The position numbers and the translations under genes were made by a program. The notes beneath the pieces are model-generated. The model did not search any database. It was not told the DNA's origin and saw only the letters and a program-made list of their open reading frames with translations. Of a DNA stretch of 23,519 nt, positions 10,773-21,402 are shown one piece after another. How positions within the stretch are numbered: the stretch's first letter is position 1; every line of letters starts with the position of its first letter. This stretch comes from Phallusia fumigata. Taxonomy: Eukaryota; Chordata; Ascidiacea; Phlebobranchia; Ascidiidae. The stretch spans positions 1-23,519 of the forward strand of contig QXVZ01023677.1 of the NCBI GenBank assembly GCA_008931825.1. The letters are read 5' to 3'.

Positions 10773-11057
10773 CCAAAATGAAATTGTAATCTACACCTGA
10801 TTAAGTCTAAGGCGGGTTAATACATCAATAACTTACTTACCAACGAAACCACGAACCACAACCAAACAGTTTATATTCGGAAAAACAAGGGACAAAAGTT
10901 CAACATGGGTTTCCAACCCAAGACAGTCATCTTCTGTGTCTATCAACACCAACTGTCATGCAGCACATCATCATGAACCGACCCACCTCTGGTCTCAACA
11001 GAAACAAGCAACCAGCTGCATTTATCCAACCATGACACTCATCAGTATGGTCATGGT

Positions 11058-14000
11058 TCACTGGTCATCAAAACTCCCAGGTTTTCGATTGCGACCACGG
11101 TTAAACAACTTCGAAGCATTCCGGTGCTTTTTCTTGTAATCCTGAAAATGGTTTGTGAAGAAAAACAATCAGGACCATCAAGCAACAAATATCAGTAAAC
11201 ATCCACAAACAAACGTTGCTTGGTGCTTTAATTCACTGTCGTCATTTCCAAGAAGCAGTAACAAAAAAACTGACCTCTTATTCAGCAACTGACAAGAGGA
11301 TAAACGTATTCATAATTTAATTAAACAGAGCATCATGCAATCCCCGATGGGAATAATCCTACAACATGCAATGCCAAAAAATACCACTGCCAAATGGTAA
11401 GGTCAAAAAAATTTCATACAAAGAGATGAGGAAGTTATGAAGACAACTGGATGTTAGTGCAGCTATCAAGCACAGCAAGCGATTGCCATCAATACAATGT
11501 CAATCATTTGGAATCTAATCACTATCAAAAAGAGCAAAGCAAAATTATAGCTGTGCATGCAGGAAATGAACCAATTGCGAAGCGGCAGCAGCAAGCCATC
11601 AAGCAGCAATGACGCAAGAATTTGACTTATGAATGCTGATGACTATCTCGCAAGACTTACCGCTTTCAAATCATCTTTGCATTCTAACCATTCCTCTCGA
11701 ATTTCATCTATACTTTTGCAAGAGCAGAATAAGCGAGGGCCATCCAACAAACGTGGGTCGTTACCCGAAAGCATGAAGAGAGTGTTTGGTTGTGTGGCCG
11801 GTGATTCAGGTATACCTTGGTATATTGTGACACACTCTATTTTATGTCTTGTTTGGGGACAAGTTTCTGAAGCAGATTGTTTCACAAAATACTTAAAATA
11901 AAAACCAAACCTAATACCTATGCAGATCAACAACATAACTGAAATTGCAAAATTTGCAGAATGATATTTGCTTGTCAAATTATTACACAAACTTTACTGA
12001 TCCCAGAAGTTCATTTTTTTGTGACATTATAGAATAGATTCCCTCAGTAAGCATAAAACACAAAGATAAACTGCCACAAGACATTTATCAAATTCACCTA
12101 CAATGGAGGATGAATGCATATTTTTACCCAATCTTGACCAAATATTTACTCCAGCATTACAATACACCCTCAGGCAAAATAAAACAAAAACAATATTTAC
12201 CGATTTCCAGTTTGTGTTCTTCTTCCATTTTTTCATCCTCCTCCAATTCGCTGTCACTGCTGTCATGCTTGAAAATCTTTTTTCCGAACTGTTCACCCAG
12301 CTTTTGTTTTTCATTTCTCCTTGGTAAATCTTGTGAAAACAAAACATAAGGTCAAGCCTTCTGTGAAACAACCTGCTCTATAATAGTTTGTTTCGAAAGA
12401 TAATACTTTGATTACTTTCGTGAAGACAACTACTCGATCGTTGGAGCAATTGTACTTGCTTTGCAAAATACAAAAAAATGATGAACAACAAAGAGGACAC
12501 AGCACGAACTGAGAAATGGTATGCGAGTAGGGATGGGCCGAACCGAGCCAGAACCTGAGTACTCGGTACATCGCAATTTTTGATGCTTGGTGCTCGACCA
12601 AACAGAACACTTGCAGTTTTGGCCCATCCCTATATGCTAGTACATCAAGTTTCAGAACCACTGGTTTAACTCAACACAGATTGAAGCACGTTATGACCTG
12701 GAACAGTAGCTTACTACCTTCATGGATGTAGGGAAGTTGTTCATCATCAGATGATTCATCTTCTTCGGGAGCTCGACCCAACATCTTTAGAAACGAGAAA
12801 GGCTGAGCATCCCCATCATTCTTTTCAATGTCTTCAGCGTCATTTGCCTTTATACACAAATAAAACAGTAAGAGAGTTATAAAACATGCCTTGATGTTAC
12901 TGTTATAATATTCAACTGAGCCATATGCTTGGTAATTCAACCAGATAATGCTGTTTTGTTGTACAATGAACAAATCATTTGCTGACCATCTCACTCTAAT
13001 AAGCAAACATTTTGTAACAGCATAAGTTGAAACGTTAACAAACTTAATTTGTGTTGTTCCTGACCAAATACCTTTTCTTCTTGTTGTGTTTTGCCAAATG
13101 CACTTTTCAGTTCAGTTATGCTTGTCTCATAAAATTTGCTAGAATCAACTGGAACAGGTTTGTCTTCTTTTTTTCTCTTTTTCTTTTTTTTCTTCTCAAC
13201 AATGACACTGGAAGTCAACAAAAAAGTCAGACGGGAACAAATAGGACAGATACAAAATATTTTGGTTAAAAGTGACCACTTTTTACATGCAAACTAATTT
13301 TGCAGCCAGTAACCTTGAATAAAATCTCACAACATTTAACTATGACTGCAAAAAGCAATTCGAAAAATTCAATTAAACACATACAAAAACACACAAATTA
13401 TATACCACTTGCCCAAAAAAGATATTTTACTTTTGGCTATGATCGTCAATGTGCAAAACAGTCTTTTACCTGGTTGGTTTAATTTCTAACTGTGCATGCC
13501 CTTCTTTGGTTGGGTCATATCTTTTTGTGTCAGGATCAACAAAAGTTGTTGTTTTTCGTTTTAATGTTTTTGTGGTAGCTGCAACTCCCACAACTTGCTG
13601 AAGAATCGCAAGGTTCCGTTGTTTCTCTGCAAACAAACTAGATGTGTGAAATTGTTATTTGGTCTTGCTTGAGTTGTGGTTGTCAGGCTAATAATGTACA
13701 AATACATTTAAAAAAATATTTTTCATATTAGACTAAGTTAAAGGTTTTACTAAATTTTTACTTGATAAAGGTTTGAGCATGCAAAAAATCAATATAGCCT
13801 GCCTACTATTTTATTGAAACGACACTGAAATACAAGAACTACACAAAATTCCCACCATCAGTGTGATCCAAAGCTTTGTTTACTAAACTTTTTTTTTCAT
13901 CAGTGTCACTGTCACTTTCAACAAATCTCTCATCCATTTTAAATCTGTTGTCCATTCCAGTTCTATGAAACAATTCTGAACAATTAAAAACAAGCTGTGT

Positions 14001-14891
14001 CAAAACTTACTTATGATTTCAATCCAATGTTTTGAACCTTGCTTGAATTTCGAGCAATTTTTTTCCAGCTTTTCCCTCAAACTGTTGTTTAATTTGGATT
14101 TCATCATCACTAGAATCTTTGTCAAGTCCCAAAATATCTTCCACTGATGAAACCTATTTGTACACAACCCATATATATATATATACCACTAACGTTTTAT
14201 ACTAATGTTCTTCTGGATTAACACAAAATGTTTTTCTGAAATGTGTTGCATTTAATTGAAATGCTTTTTGGGTAAGAATACTATTGTTGCAAAATACCAT
14301 ACAACAAACACTAAAACTTCTAAAAAGATGGTAATGTACAAATATTCATCACAGTACATTAGATGCACTTATTATATCACCAAAAGTTCTTTTACATACT
14401 TTGATTAAATTTTTAGCATTGTCAAATTGTTCAAGATCTTCAGCACCATCGGAACTGTCATCATCATCAAACTTAATGTGTTTGTTCGTTTTATTGCCTT
14501 GATCCTAAAACAACAAAACCTATAACTACAATTGTTTTTCAAAATGTTCTAACAGGTGGAACCCCACATCCCACAATCAGATTAAGTTTAAATTTTGCAA
14601 TGACATCCAGTTGCTAAGGTTATACTATATAGGTTAGACAGAATTTTAAAGGCTTCATCGATCAATATTGTAATGTCAGATTCAATCAATTATGATTTTG
14701 GGACCCTATGTTCACTAAGCTCTTTATTAAAATCAAGATTTGAGAATAAACCCAAAACGTAAACGGGGCCTTACCAAATTACTCAACGAAGCTTTGATGA
14801 GAAGTTTCGTCTTAGCTTCGAGTTCTTTCCTTTCATGAAGAGATTCTAATCTAACTCTGTTGGACAAACTTTTCTTGCTTGGACCTTTCAT
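11058..14891 (-). CDS. NOL8: NOL8-like nucleolar protein, short form without RRM
   Basis: NOL8 is a nucleolar protein linked to ribosome biogenesis. Exons in reading order are 14891-14775, 14504-14400, 14153-14038, 13962-13856, 13626-13470, 13207-13072, 12847-12718, 12329-12201, 11866-11661 and 11141-11058. All phases agree, giving 428 aa. Family signatures are NKHIKFDDDD (about 45-54), the block FEGKAGKKLLEIQAR followed by TGMDNRFKMDERF (about 99-126), KQRNLAILQQ (150-159), YDPTKEGHA, a lysine-rich KKKKKKRKK nuclear/nucleolar signal (206-214), SKFYETSITELKSAF, NDPRLLDGPRLF (about 366-377) and the basic end DYKKKHRNASKLF. Acidic/Ser tracts lie between them. The ATG at 14891 has an in-frame TAA 9 bases upstream, and a possible acceptor (GTTTCCAG) lies 24 bases upstream, which could take a spliced leader. 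Human NOL8 is over 1,100 aa and begins with an RRM; that part is absent here. The 11866 acceptor is the weakest junction. Confidence 0.85.
11142..11660 (-). other. Last intron of the NOL8-like gene
   Basis: On the minus strand the donor is GCG|GTAAGT (11660-11659) and the acceptor ATTTTCAG (ending 11142). It separates ...CKDDLKA from DYKKKHRNA. Missing this intron would end the protein four residues later at a false stop. I see no gene or element inside. Confidence 0.8.
11867..12200 (-). other. Penultimate intron of the NOL8-like gene
   Basis: This 334-base AT-rich intron has donor GTAAAT at 12200 and likely acceptor CTGCTTCAG ending at 11867. An alternative acceptor (ACCAAG, about 45 bases further along) keeps the same phase and would remove about 15 residues. 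Nothing else is seen in it. Confidence 0.65.
12528..12632. mobile_element. Short non-autonomous hAT-like element (MITE), 105 bp
   Basis: The ends are TAGGGATGGGCC on the left and its exact reverse complement on the right. They are flanked by 8-base direct repeats TATGCGAG (12520-12527) and TATGCTAG (12633-12640), one mismatch apart. An 8-bp target duplication with a GGGATGGGCC-type terminus is characteristic of hAT elements. There is no coding capacity. It sits in the NOL8-like intron between exons 12847-12718 and 12329-12201. Confidence 0.8.
14171..14185. repeat. AT dinucleotide microsatellite
   Basis: A short run of AT repeats just upstream of the acceptor of the NOL8-like exon 14153-14038. 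It is ordinary intronic low complexity. Confidence 0.8.
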
Positions 14892-15092
14892 TGCTGTTTA
14901 ATTCACTGAGCAAAACTGGAAACAATGAACAATTCGGTCACGTGGTAATGTTTTTGTCAATTCCCGCTTTAGTCTCAAAGCAGCCACAATAACATCACAA
15001 TTTGGTGTGCACCGTGCACATTTACCAAACCATTGTGCAAACAAATGCAGTACACCGTTTTTTTTTCAGTAAATTTGTCCCTGTTTATAGTT

Positions 15093-15098
15093 TTTATT
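15093..15098 (-). terminator. Polyadenylation signal AATAAA for the PhyH gene
   Basis: TTTATT on the plus strand reads AATAAA on the minus strand, about 95 bases after the PhyH stop and about 200 bases before the NOL8-like ATG. A second AATAAA overlaps the PhyH stop codon itself (15195-15190, within CAATAAAA), which is too close to the stop to be the main site. Confidence 0.5.
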
Positions 15099-15190
15099 GC
15101 ACGCAACAAGTAAATTGCCGAATAAGGCAGTAACAAAAGGTTGCAATCAGCATGTGAGCAAAAAATTAATAAATTTTGGGGGATATTTTT

Positions 15191-18034
15191 TTATTGCGCT
15201 GCGTTGTCGCTTTCGGATGGAACATCTTCGTTGACTTTCTTGGCGATTATAGTTTTGTCGATGCTCGGGTCCATAAACCACTTCCCAGACATATCTTCGA
15301 ACTCTTGACAATCCATCAGTGCCGAATCATCAACCTGTAAAGGCAACAAAAGCAAATGAGTGAGATGTTACTTACTTGTGCTGTAGGGTTTCGTGCATCT
15401 CAAGCAAACGTGTTTATGACTAAAAACTAGCCACATGTGGATAAACATCTCCACAAACCTGGATTAACACCTCATAAAATAAAATAGGTTTATTTCTTCC
15501 CTAACAACGGTGGGAATCCCCTTAAGGCGTTCAAGCGTGTACAAACCTATATAATTGTCAACCCACTATTCTTACCTTATGAAGTTTAGTTGCCCTAGCA
15601 TGATGGTGGTCGACATAAGAATCATTGTCCATCCGATTATAACAGGGAATAATCACCCATCTTTTGCGGTCAGACCAATTCTGGTCGCTAAAACAAAAAC
15701 AAACAGGTATGAGACTTTTGTTTCAGACACATTATCCATATGGTCCAAATCCAAATGTCAAAAAGCCTGGCAAAATTTAATACAAGAAGGCTGTCGCCAA
15801 ACAAATTGATTTTGATGATTTTTGAATTAAACGTAGCTTATTACAAAATTGATCGGTTTTTCGATCATCGCAATCTTGCTAAAACCAACCAAACTGACCT
15901 GGAATGCAAAACGTTGCAGTGAAAAAATATTCCATCTCCGGGGTTTAGTTCTACATAAAGTTCCTCCAAAATTTTTTTGCACTAAAAATATTTTTAAGTA
16001 GTGAACAAAATCAGACAATGAATTGTTTCTTAAAATGTTAAAACCTAATGAAAAATTTTTGTTGTGTATCAAATAATTTTACCTCCTCAAGTCTTTCGAG
16101 CTCAGCACCATTTTGACCCCCAATACGCACGTGATCAATACGACCGAGTTTGTGGCTTCCACGGAGCACCTAGAGGTACGAAAAGAATCCATTTTGAATA
16201 CAAACCCTATGGTAGCATGAAAACAACATTAACTACCTTCAGACAGCCGTTCTCTTTGTCGCATTTGTCGATGGCGATCATAACTGATAGAAGGTCAGGA
16301 AATAACAATCCGTTCTTGTACCAGTAACTGGAAGTTAACACAAATATTGATTTGCACGTCACAACTGGTGCTTTGCTGAACAAAGTACAGTAATCTATGT
16401 ATGACAGCTCAGTTTGGGCGAGCGCTTAATCAAATAAATAAAGCACAGACAAAAAACTGATCGAGATTCTCCCTCGGGATCGTCGCAGGTTCGAACCCCA
16501 TGAAAAATTACCGGCTCAGTTACTCACCCGTAATCTTGGTGCCAAGCAAAACCGCCCACATTTCCCTTCTCTTTCATGTTTACCTTCGTATGGTAATGAT
16601 AAACTTCGCCACCAAGAAGCTACAAAGCAATACACAGAATAGAACATTACTGACAATTACACAAAAACAAAAATCACTTGTCAAATGGTAAAACCTGATT
16701 AAATAAACAAACATAAAAGAGAAAGTATTTGGCGACTGGCCGAGTGAGTGTCTGTTACGTCACAATGAGTATTGACGTATTTGTTAATAGTGTTATCGTA
16801 CATTTGATAAACAACTTTGGTGCGAGTGGTCTCTGGAATGTTTTGGTCAACGATATAGAAGCAACCCAATCCCCTCACCTCTTCCGTTGTATCCACAACA
16901 CGTCTACATCTTCCGAACAGACCTGTGTAGTCATTGCCAGGATGATTCCACAAGATCATTCGCGCATTCCCATCTTTCCCATCCGGTAAATCGAACGCGT
17001 GCTTTGTCACGTGACCGAGCTTGATGCAGTGTTCCAGTTTGTCGATCTCAGGTTGAGTGAAAAGGCCTCTGCCAAAAATGTACGACAATTATCGCATTGC
17101 TGCTGTTTCAATGGTGGTAAAAGTTATGCGGTTGTAAGTAGCGACATGTGACAAAAAGCCTTATTGGGGTAAAGGCGTTGATTCATGGTCAAAAGCGACT
17201 CATTACCAGGGATGGCAGTATGAAACGGTACGAATTAAATTGTGCGTACCACGTACCTCGTTGCGAAGTGCGTTCCGTACCACCGTACCTTATCTTTTGA
17301 TGATTCTTGCTGCGTACCGAATCGTACTACCACCCTTGCTCTATACTCAAGATGCACTGTTCAATTGAAGCAAATCTATACACTTGAAATATTTCCAAGG
17401 CGGCGAATCTCATTCAAAACTTACGGAATTACAAAACAAATATTACTGATTTATTTAGTTCGATGTTATGTTTACAAAACGGCACACTATCATTGCCCTG
17501 TGGCGAACCAGTTAAGAAGCAGGGAGTTGGCCTTCTTGCTGGTGGCCCTACCTGACTAATATAAACCCGTCATCCTCAAAAGCCTGTTTCATTTCTTCTG
17601 TGACCTTTAACCTCTCACCCGGGGTGAATTTGAATTCGGGAACCGGACCTTTGCAGCAACACAGAAGTACTATCAACCAAACAGTTACACAACCACAACA
17701 ATGTAAAACTAATGAAACAGTTACATATATGTAACAATCATCATGGTTGTCACTTTAACATGGCCTGTTTATTGTCGCATGTATAATGTACAAGGTTTTT
17801 ATGGTCACTTAAACCCGTTTGGTGCCTATTTTGTTAAACTTGACCAAACTGTGTCATGCAAGTTTTGGGGGTTTTAAAGCTGTACATTGCAAATTACATA
17901 GTTTACATGTTCCAAACAAACATTCATCAAAGTTAGTTTGTTCATGTCGCGATGACCATATAAGTTATAGATAATAATAATTACTTACCTGGATTTCGTT
18001 TCGCCATCTTGCAGGGCGGTTGTTCCGCAAGCAT
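15191..18034 (-). CDS. Phytanoyl-CoA dioxygenase (PhyH) family Fe(II)/2-oxoglutarate oxygenase
   Basis: Enzymes of this family hydroxylate small substrates using Fe(II), 2-oxoglutarate and O2. Exons in reading order are 18034-17989, 17648-17552, 17068-16879, 16619-16528, 16327-16237, 16169-16083, 15981-15899, 15687-15576 and 15334-15191, all in phase. The first ATG is 18034 (313 aa). A second in-frame ATG at 18007 (304 aa) has better context and directly follows CTGCAAG. Counting from 18034, the iron ligands are H138 and D140 in WHQDYGYW and H227 in NVLHSS. The 2-oxoglutarate-binding Arg is probably R238 in SDRKRW. Other family marks are the GSHKLGR segment and the [11 protein letters not shown] strand before the distal His. 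All catalytic residues are present, so it is probably active. It resembles invertebrate proteins often auto-named L-proline trans-4-hydroxylase-like more than the phytanoyl-CoA hydroxylase of peroxisomes, and it ends in ...DNAAQ without a PTS1. The substrate cannot be read from sequence. Confidence 0.92.
16401..16500 (+). mobile_element. tRNA-like SINE remnant
   Basis: An A-box/D-arm (GCTC...GAGC, 16407-16423, inside AGCTCAGTTTGGGCGAGCGC) is followed 38 bases later by an anticodon-like arm (TCGAG-ATTCTCC-CTCGG, 16461-16477) and a B-box GGTTCGAACCC (16488-16498). The extra bases between the D and anticodon arms and the mismatched T stem rule out an ordinary tRNA. It lies in a PhyH intron (16328-16527), in the opposite orientation to the gene. 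A tRNA-derived SINE or tRNA pseudogene fits best. Confidence 0.6.
17207..17338. mobile_element. Short non-autonomous hAT-like element (MITE), 132 bp
   Basis: The left end CAGGGATGGCAGTATG matches the reverse complement of the right end (CAAGGGTGGTAGTACG), continuing to a shared CGGTAC, about 19 of 25 positions. Flanking 8-base sequences CTCATTAC (17199-17206) and CTCTATAC (17339-17346) agree at 6 of 8. The interior is rich in CGTACC motifs. It sits in the PhyH intron between exons 17648-17552 and 17068-16879. It is clearly older or more diverged than the element at 12528, and its terminal sequence is different. Confidence 0.7.
17649..17988 (-). other. First intron of the PhyH gene
   Basis: Donor GTAAGT follows the short first exon, and acceptor GCAAAG ends at 17649. 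The first exon holds only 15 full codons (six if the second ATG is used). The intron is AT-rich with nothing recognisable. Confidence 0.75.
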
Positions 18035-18680
18035 TGTACGTGATCAACAGCAACTAACCTGTCTGACCTGCTATTCACAAGGGAACGCAGCTCACCCGGC
18101 TAATTATTAACCTGGCATACTATTTCGCAAGCTCTAAATCGGTTTGTTTTTTTAATTTATTGAATAATATATTTCTTAAATAGTTTTTTGTTTATTAGGT
18201 TTTTCTGGGAGCTGTTTTATGTCTTGGTACAACAATACTGTAAAGTGTTGAACCCCCAGCTAGGCTTTCTAAATACCTGATCAATTACAAATTAAGATTG
18301 TATGAGTTATCCTTCCTCCAATCAAACTTACCACAGATCAGGTGCTTTTTACTTTGGCAGAAAATCTTAAATTCGTTCAAAAGAAACCAACAAAAAATAA
18401 ACAGGGGCAGCACATATATTTTTTTATGTTTCGCTACAAAAGGGTAATTTAAACAATTTGCACAGTGTGGTAAATTTAAGTTTTGGGTAATGTTGAAGAA
18501 ATAAGTGCTTTGCAAGCTAATACAACAAAATTCCGAACCAAGTAAACCCAATGCCCACAAAATGGTATTTAATGTTTGGAATGAGATTCACTTAATGTTG
18601 TAACTGTTTCATTTTTCTGTGCATAGAACAGGATCTTTTGGCAAAAAAAACAGCATTCTTATTCCTATTTACCAGAAAGT
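18035..18680. other. Intergenic region between LAP1 and PhyH genes
   Basis: About 650 bases between the LAP1-like stop and the PhyH start, with both genes on the minus strand. On the minus strand an ATTAAA variant polyadenylation signal lies about 108 bases after the LAP1 stop (18573-18568). I see no further gene. The PhyH promoter probably lies in the part near 18035-18250, but no element can be named. Confidence 0.5.
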
Positions 18681-21402
18681 TCAACAATTCAGATTGTCAA
18701 TTTTTTTCACCCATGCCACAGCAGGTGTAATTCTGGACAATAAACCAGAAATCATGTCGCTTGTCATTACACCAGGATCTCGATGCATCAGCGAATGGAC
18801 GAGAAATTTATCGACAATTTCATCCCATAACCTTGGGGGCAAGTTACTTAAATCCTGGGCAGACTGGCTCCAATCTCCATTTTCAACCTGCACACATGAA
18901 AATCAGTCCGGTAATGTCTTATTGTTTGGCACGTTTATGTAAAACAAAACAATTTGAGGTTACAAGTAAGCCTACACTGATAGTAAATTTTGTCATACAC
19001 ATAGCAAGATTGCAGTTTGTTACCTGTAAAGTTAAAATAATGGCAACGTTCTTGAATGGTGCATTGTCATTTTCACAAAACTGGTAAAAAAGTGTTGTTG
19101 CAGCAGCTGGAATTAAGTCGAACCTATCAACGACTGCAGCACATGCACCAGATTTAAATTGATTTGTAAGTTTGTTGTCCAAGTGATATTTTGCCTCAGT
19201 CGCTTGTAAGTTCTTTACAGACAATCCAGAAACCTGTAAATAACATGCAAATAAAAAGGTAGAAAAAACTGTACGCCTTCAAAGTGCTTTACTTTGTTCT
19301 CTGTGAAAAACATGTTATGTCATGTATAAAATACTGTTAAGGAAATCTGCTAAAAACTGTATGAAATCTTTGGAAACAACTTGGAACGAAATCTTCAACC
19401 ATTTAGTAAAATCACTTCACACTTTAAAACTTTATTTTAAATAAATAGTAGGTAAGGTTTGTAAAACTTACAAAGCCTTGCCAGTCATTTTGTAAAGCCT
19501 TGGGGGTAGGTACAACTATGTGACATACCTTAATGCTTGGGGCAGAGCATTTGTTTGAGTATGCAGCGGCAAGTTTGTTTGCTAGACATTGGGCAGTAGA
19601 ATAAGCATTCTCATCAGCAGCAAGTAATAAAACAGCTGGATGATTGTTGCTGGAATTTCTATGGTGTTTCACCAAGGTAACTCTAAAAAATTAAGTTGAA
19701 CTGAGCTTTAGAATATTTTTTTGTAAGCTTTGTGCCATAATCAAAGCCTTCTTTACATATAAACTACAATGCTGCCAGATATGGCAAATCTCTTCATAAT
19801 ACCCATGTGTAAAATGTGCAATGCTTTTTCAATGTTGACACAAGGGGGCTTGATCCAAGAAATATGGACATAAAATTCATCTCCTTGTAATTTGTTGAAT
19901 TTACCAGAGAAATGCAGCAAAGGCAAGGAGTATAGTAAACAGCTAACCTTGTAATTTTCCAAAGTTGTTTGTCCTGAAGCACCATCTCACTTTCGATTAA
20001 TTTTAGTTCATGTTTAAACATGTCGGTGAGGCTTATTTCAGGACTTTCTTGGCTTTTAGGAAAGTAAAAGCAGCCAACCGCAATTACAATAACAATTATG
20101 GAAAGTAATGCCAAATTTGTGCAAGGACCTGCAAATAAATAGCTATAAAATGTGTTCACTCTGGATTTTGAGTGAAATTTATAAAAAAATTGTAGGTTTA
20201 AAAACTTTGCCCAAACCTTTCCATGTTAAAGGAACTTAGTCTTACGTTCATGAAGATCGTAAAGCAATGTGTAACATGCCATAAGTTGGCTTTACTGTGT
20301 GGTTGCTTGTCACAAAAAATGTATTTATAGTAAACACAAACTCTCATCACAGGTTGCTTAAGCACATTTCAGACTTTATAACCAACACAAAACCAAAATT
20401 TTGAGATTGCGTTTCGAAGCATAAAAGTACAAACTTACCTGATGATTGAGGAAGGNCCATGTGTAAAATGTGCAATGCTTTTTCAATGTTGACACAAGGG
20501 GGCTTGATCCAAGAAATATGGACATAAAATTCATCTCCTTGTAATTTGTTGAATTTACCAGAGAAATGCAGCAAAGGCAAGGAGTATAGTAAACAGCTAA
20601 CCTTGCAATTTTCCAAAGTTGTTTGTCCTGAAGCACCATCTCACTTTCGATTAATTTTAGTTCATGTTTAAACATGTCGGTGAGGCTTATTTCAGGACTT
20701 TCTTGGCTTTTAGGAAAGTAAAAGCAGCCAACCGCAATTACAATAACAATTATGGAAAGTAATGCCAAATTTGTGCAAGGACCTGCAAATAAATAGCTAT
20801 AAAATGTGTTCACTCTGGATTTTGAGTGAAATTTATAAAAAAATTGTAGGTTTAAAAACTTTGCCCAAACCTTTCCATGTTAAAGGAACTTAGTCTTACG
20901 TTCATGAAGATCGTAAAGCAATGTGTAACATGCCATAAGTTGGCTTTACTGTGTGGTTGCTTGTCACAAAAAATGTATTTATAGTAAACACAAACTCTCA
21001 TCACAGGTTGCTTAAGCACATTTCAGACTTTATAACCAACACAAAACCAAAATTTTGAGATTGCGTTTCGAAGCATAAAAGTACAAACTTACCTGATGAT
21101 TGAGGAAGGTGTTGTTGTTCCGAAGTGGGTCTGCTCTTGACTGGTGATTTTGGTTTTTCCACCTCATTTTCTGAAATTCCTGATGTACTGACTTCCTCTG
21201 CACCATCAGCAGTTGTTGTATCAAGTTCACTTGTACTCGATGCAGCAAAGTCAGGATCATCTTTGGAGCTGCTGTGTGCTTGTTCTGTCACATTATCGCT
21301 TTCTTCACTTTGACTTAAACTATCATGTTTAGTTCTTGTTTTAGCAGGTAAACTTTTATTTGATTTCCTTGTCTTGCTTAAAGCAGGCCTTTTCCTCGTC
21401 AT
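18681..21402 (-). CDS. TOR1AIP1: LAP1/TOR1AIP-like torsin-interacting membrane protein
   Basis: LAP1 and LULL1 are inner nuclear membrane/ER proteins whose luminal domain activates torsin AAA ATPases. Exons are 21402-21093, 20782-20602 (second copy 20128-19948), 19682-19529, 19233-19024 and 18887-18681, all in phase, giving 353 aa. Residues 1-104 form a basic then Ser/Glu-rich nucleoplasmic tail (MTRKRPALSKTRKSNK...). One membrane segment spans about 108-126 (NLALLSIIVIVIAVGCFYF). The luminal domain follows, with the family blocks QDKQLWKI, HPAVLLLAADENAYSTAQCL, the AAVVDRFDLIPAAATTLFYQ block, and ISGLLSRITPAV near the end. R337 in that last block matches the place of the LAP1 arginine finger that triggers torsin ATP hydrolysis. 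The protein ends in Cys, close to where the human protein also has one. It is shorter than human LAP1 (583 aa), mainly in the nucleoplasmic tail. LAP1 versus LULL1 cannot be decided for a single invertebrate gene. Confidence 0.93.
19803..21109 (-). repeat. Duplicated LAP1 exon 2 segment around N 20456 (allelic join)
   Basis: Positions 19803-20455 and 20457-21109 are almost identical copies offset by 654 bases, separated by one N. Each carries exon 2 and the 3' end of exon 1. The one coding difference I see is ACA/GCA, Thr/Ala at residue 163 (plus-strand T at 19952 versus C at 20606 by the offset). Exon 2 enters in phase 1 and leaves in phase 2, so two copies cannot both be spliced in. An assembly overlap fits better than a real exon duplication. 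Confidence 0.85.

Larger units (their letters stand above)
9769..10790 (+). other. NAV 3' UTR region
   Basis: About 1 kb follows the NAV stop with no splice-supported exon. It holds an open frame of 151 codons (10129-10584, ATG start) whose last 22 residues are very hydrophobic (AFLVLLFFLLCFFVALLY...), but no known family. An imperfect inverted repeat lies within that frame. A polyadenylation signal follows at 10767. I treat the whole stretch as untranslated, with the open frame as an unproven alternative. Confidence 0.6.

Noticed and set aside
11643..11660. NOL8-like C-terminus ending at 11643
   Set aside because: The last four codons are the start of an intron (GCG|GTAAGT); the true last exon at 11141-11058 carries the conserved basic end.
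16401..16500. A functional tRNA-Arg(TCT) gene
   Set aside because: Extra sequence between the D and anticodon arms, a poor T stem and no visible acceptor stem.
11058..18034. PhyH and NOL8-like genes as a tight operon
   Set aside because: The gap is about 300 bases with its own polyadenylation signal; known ascidian operons usually have almost no intergenic sequence.
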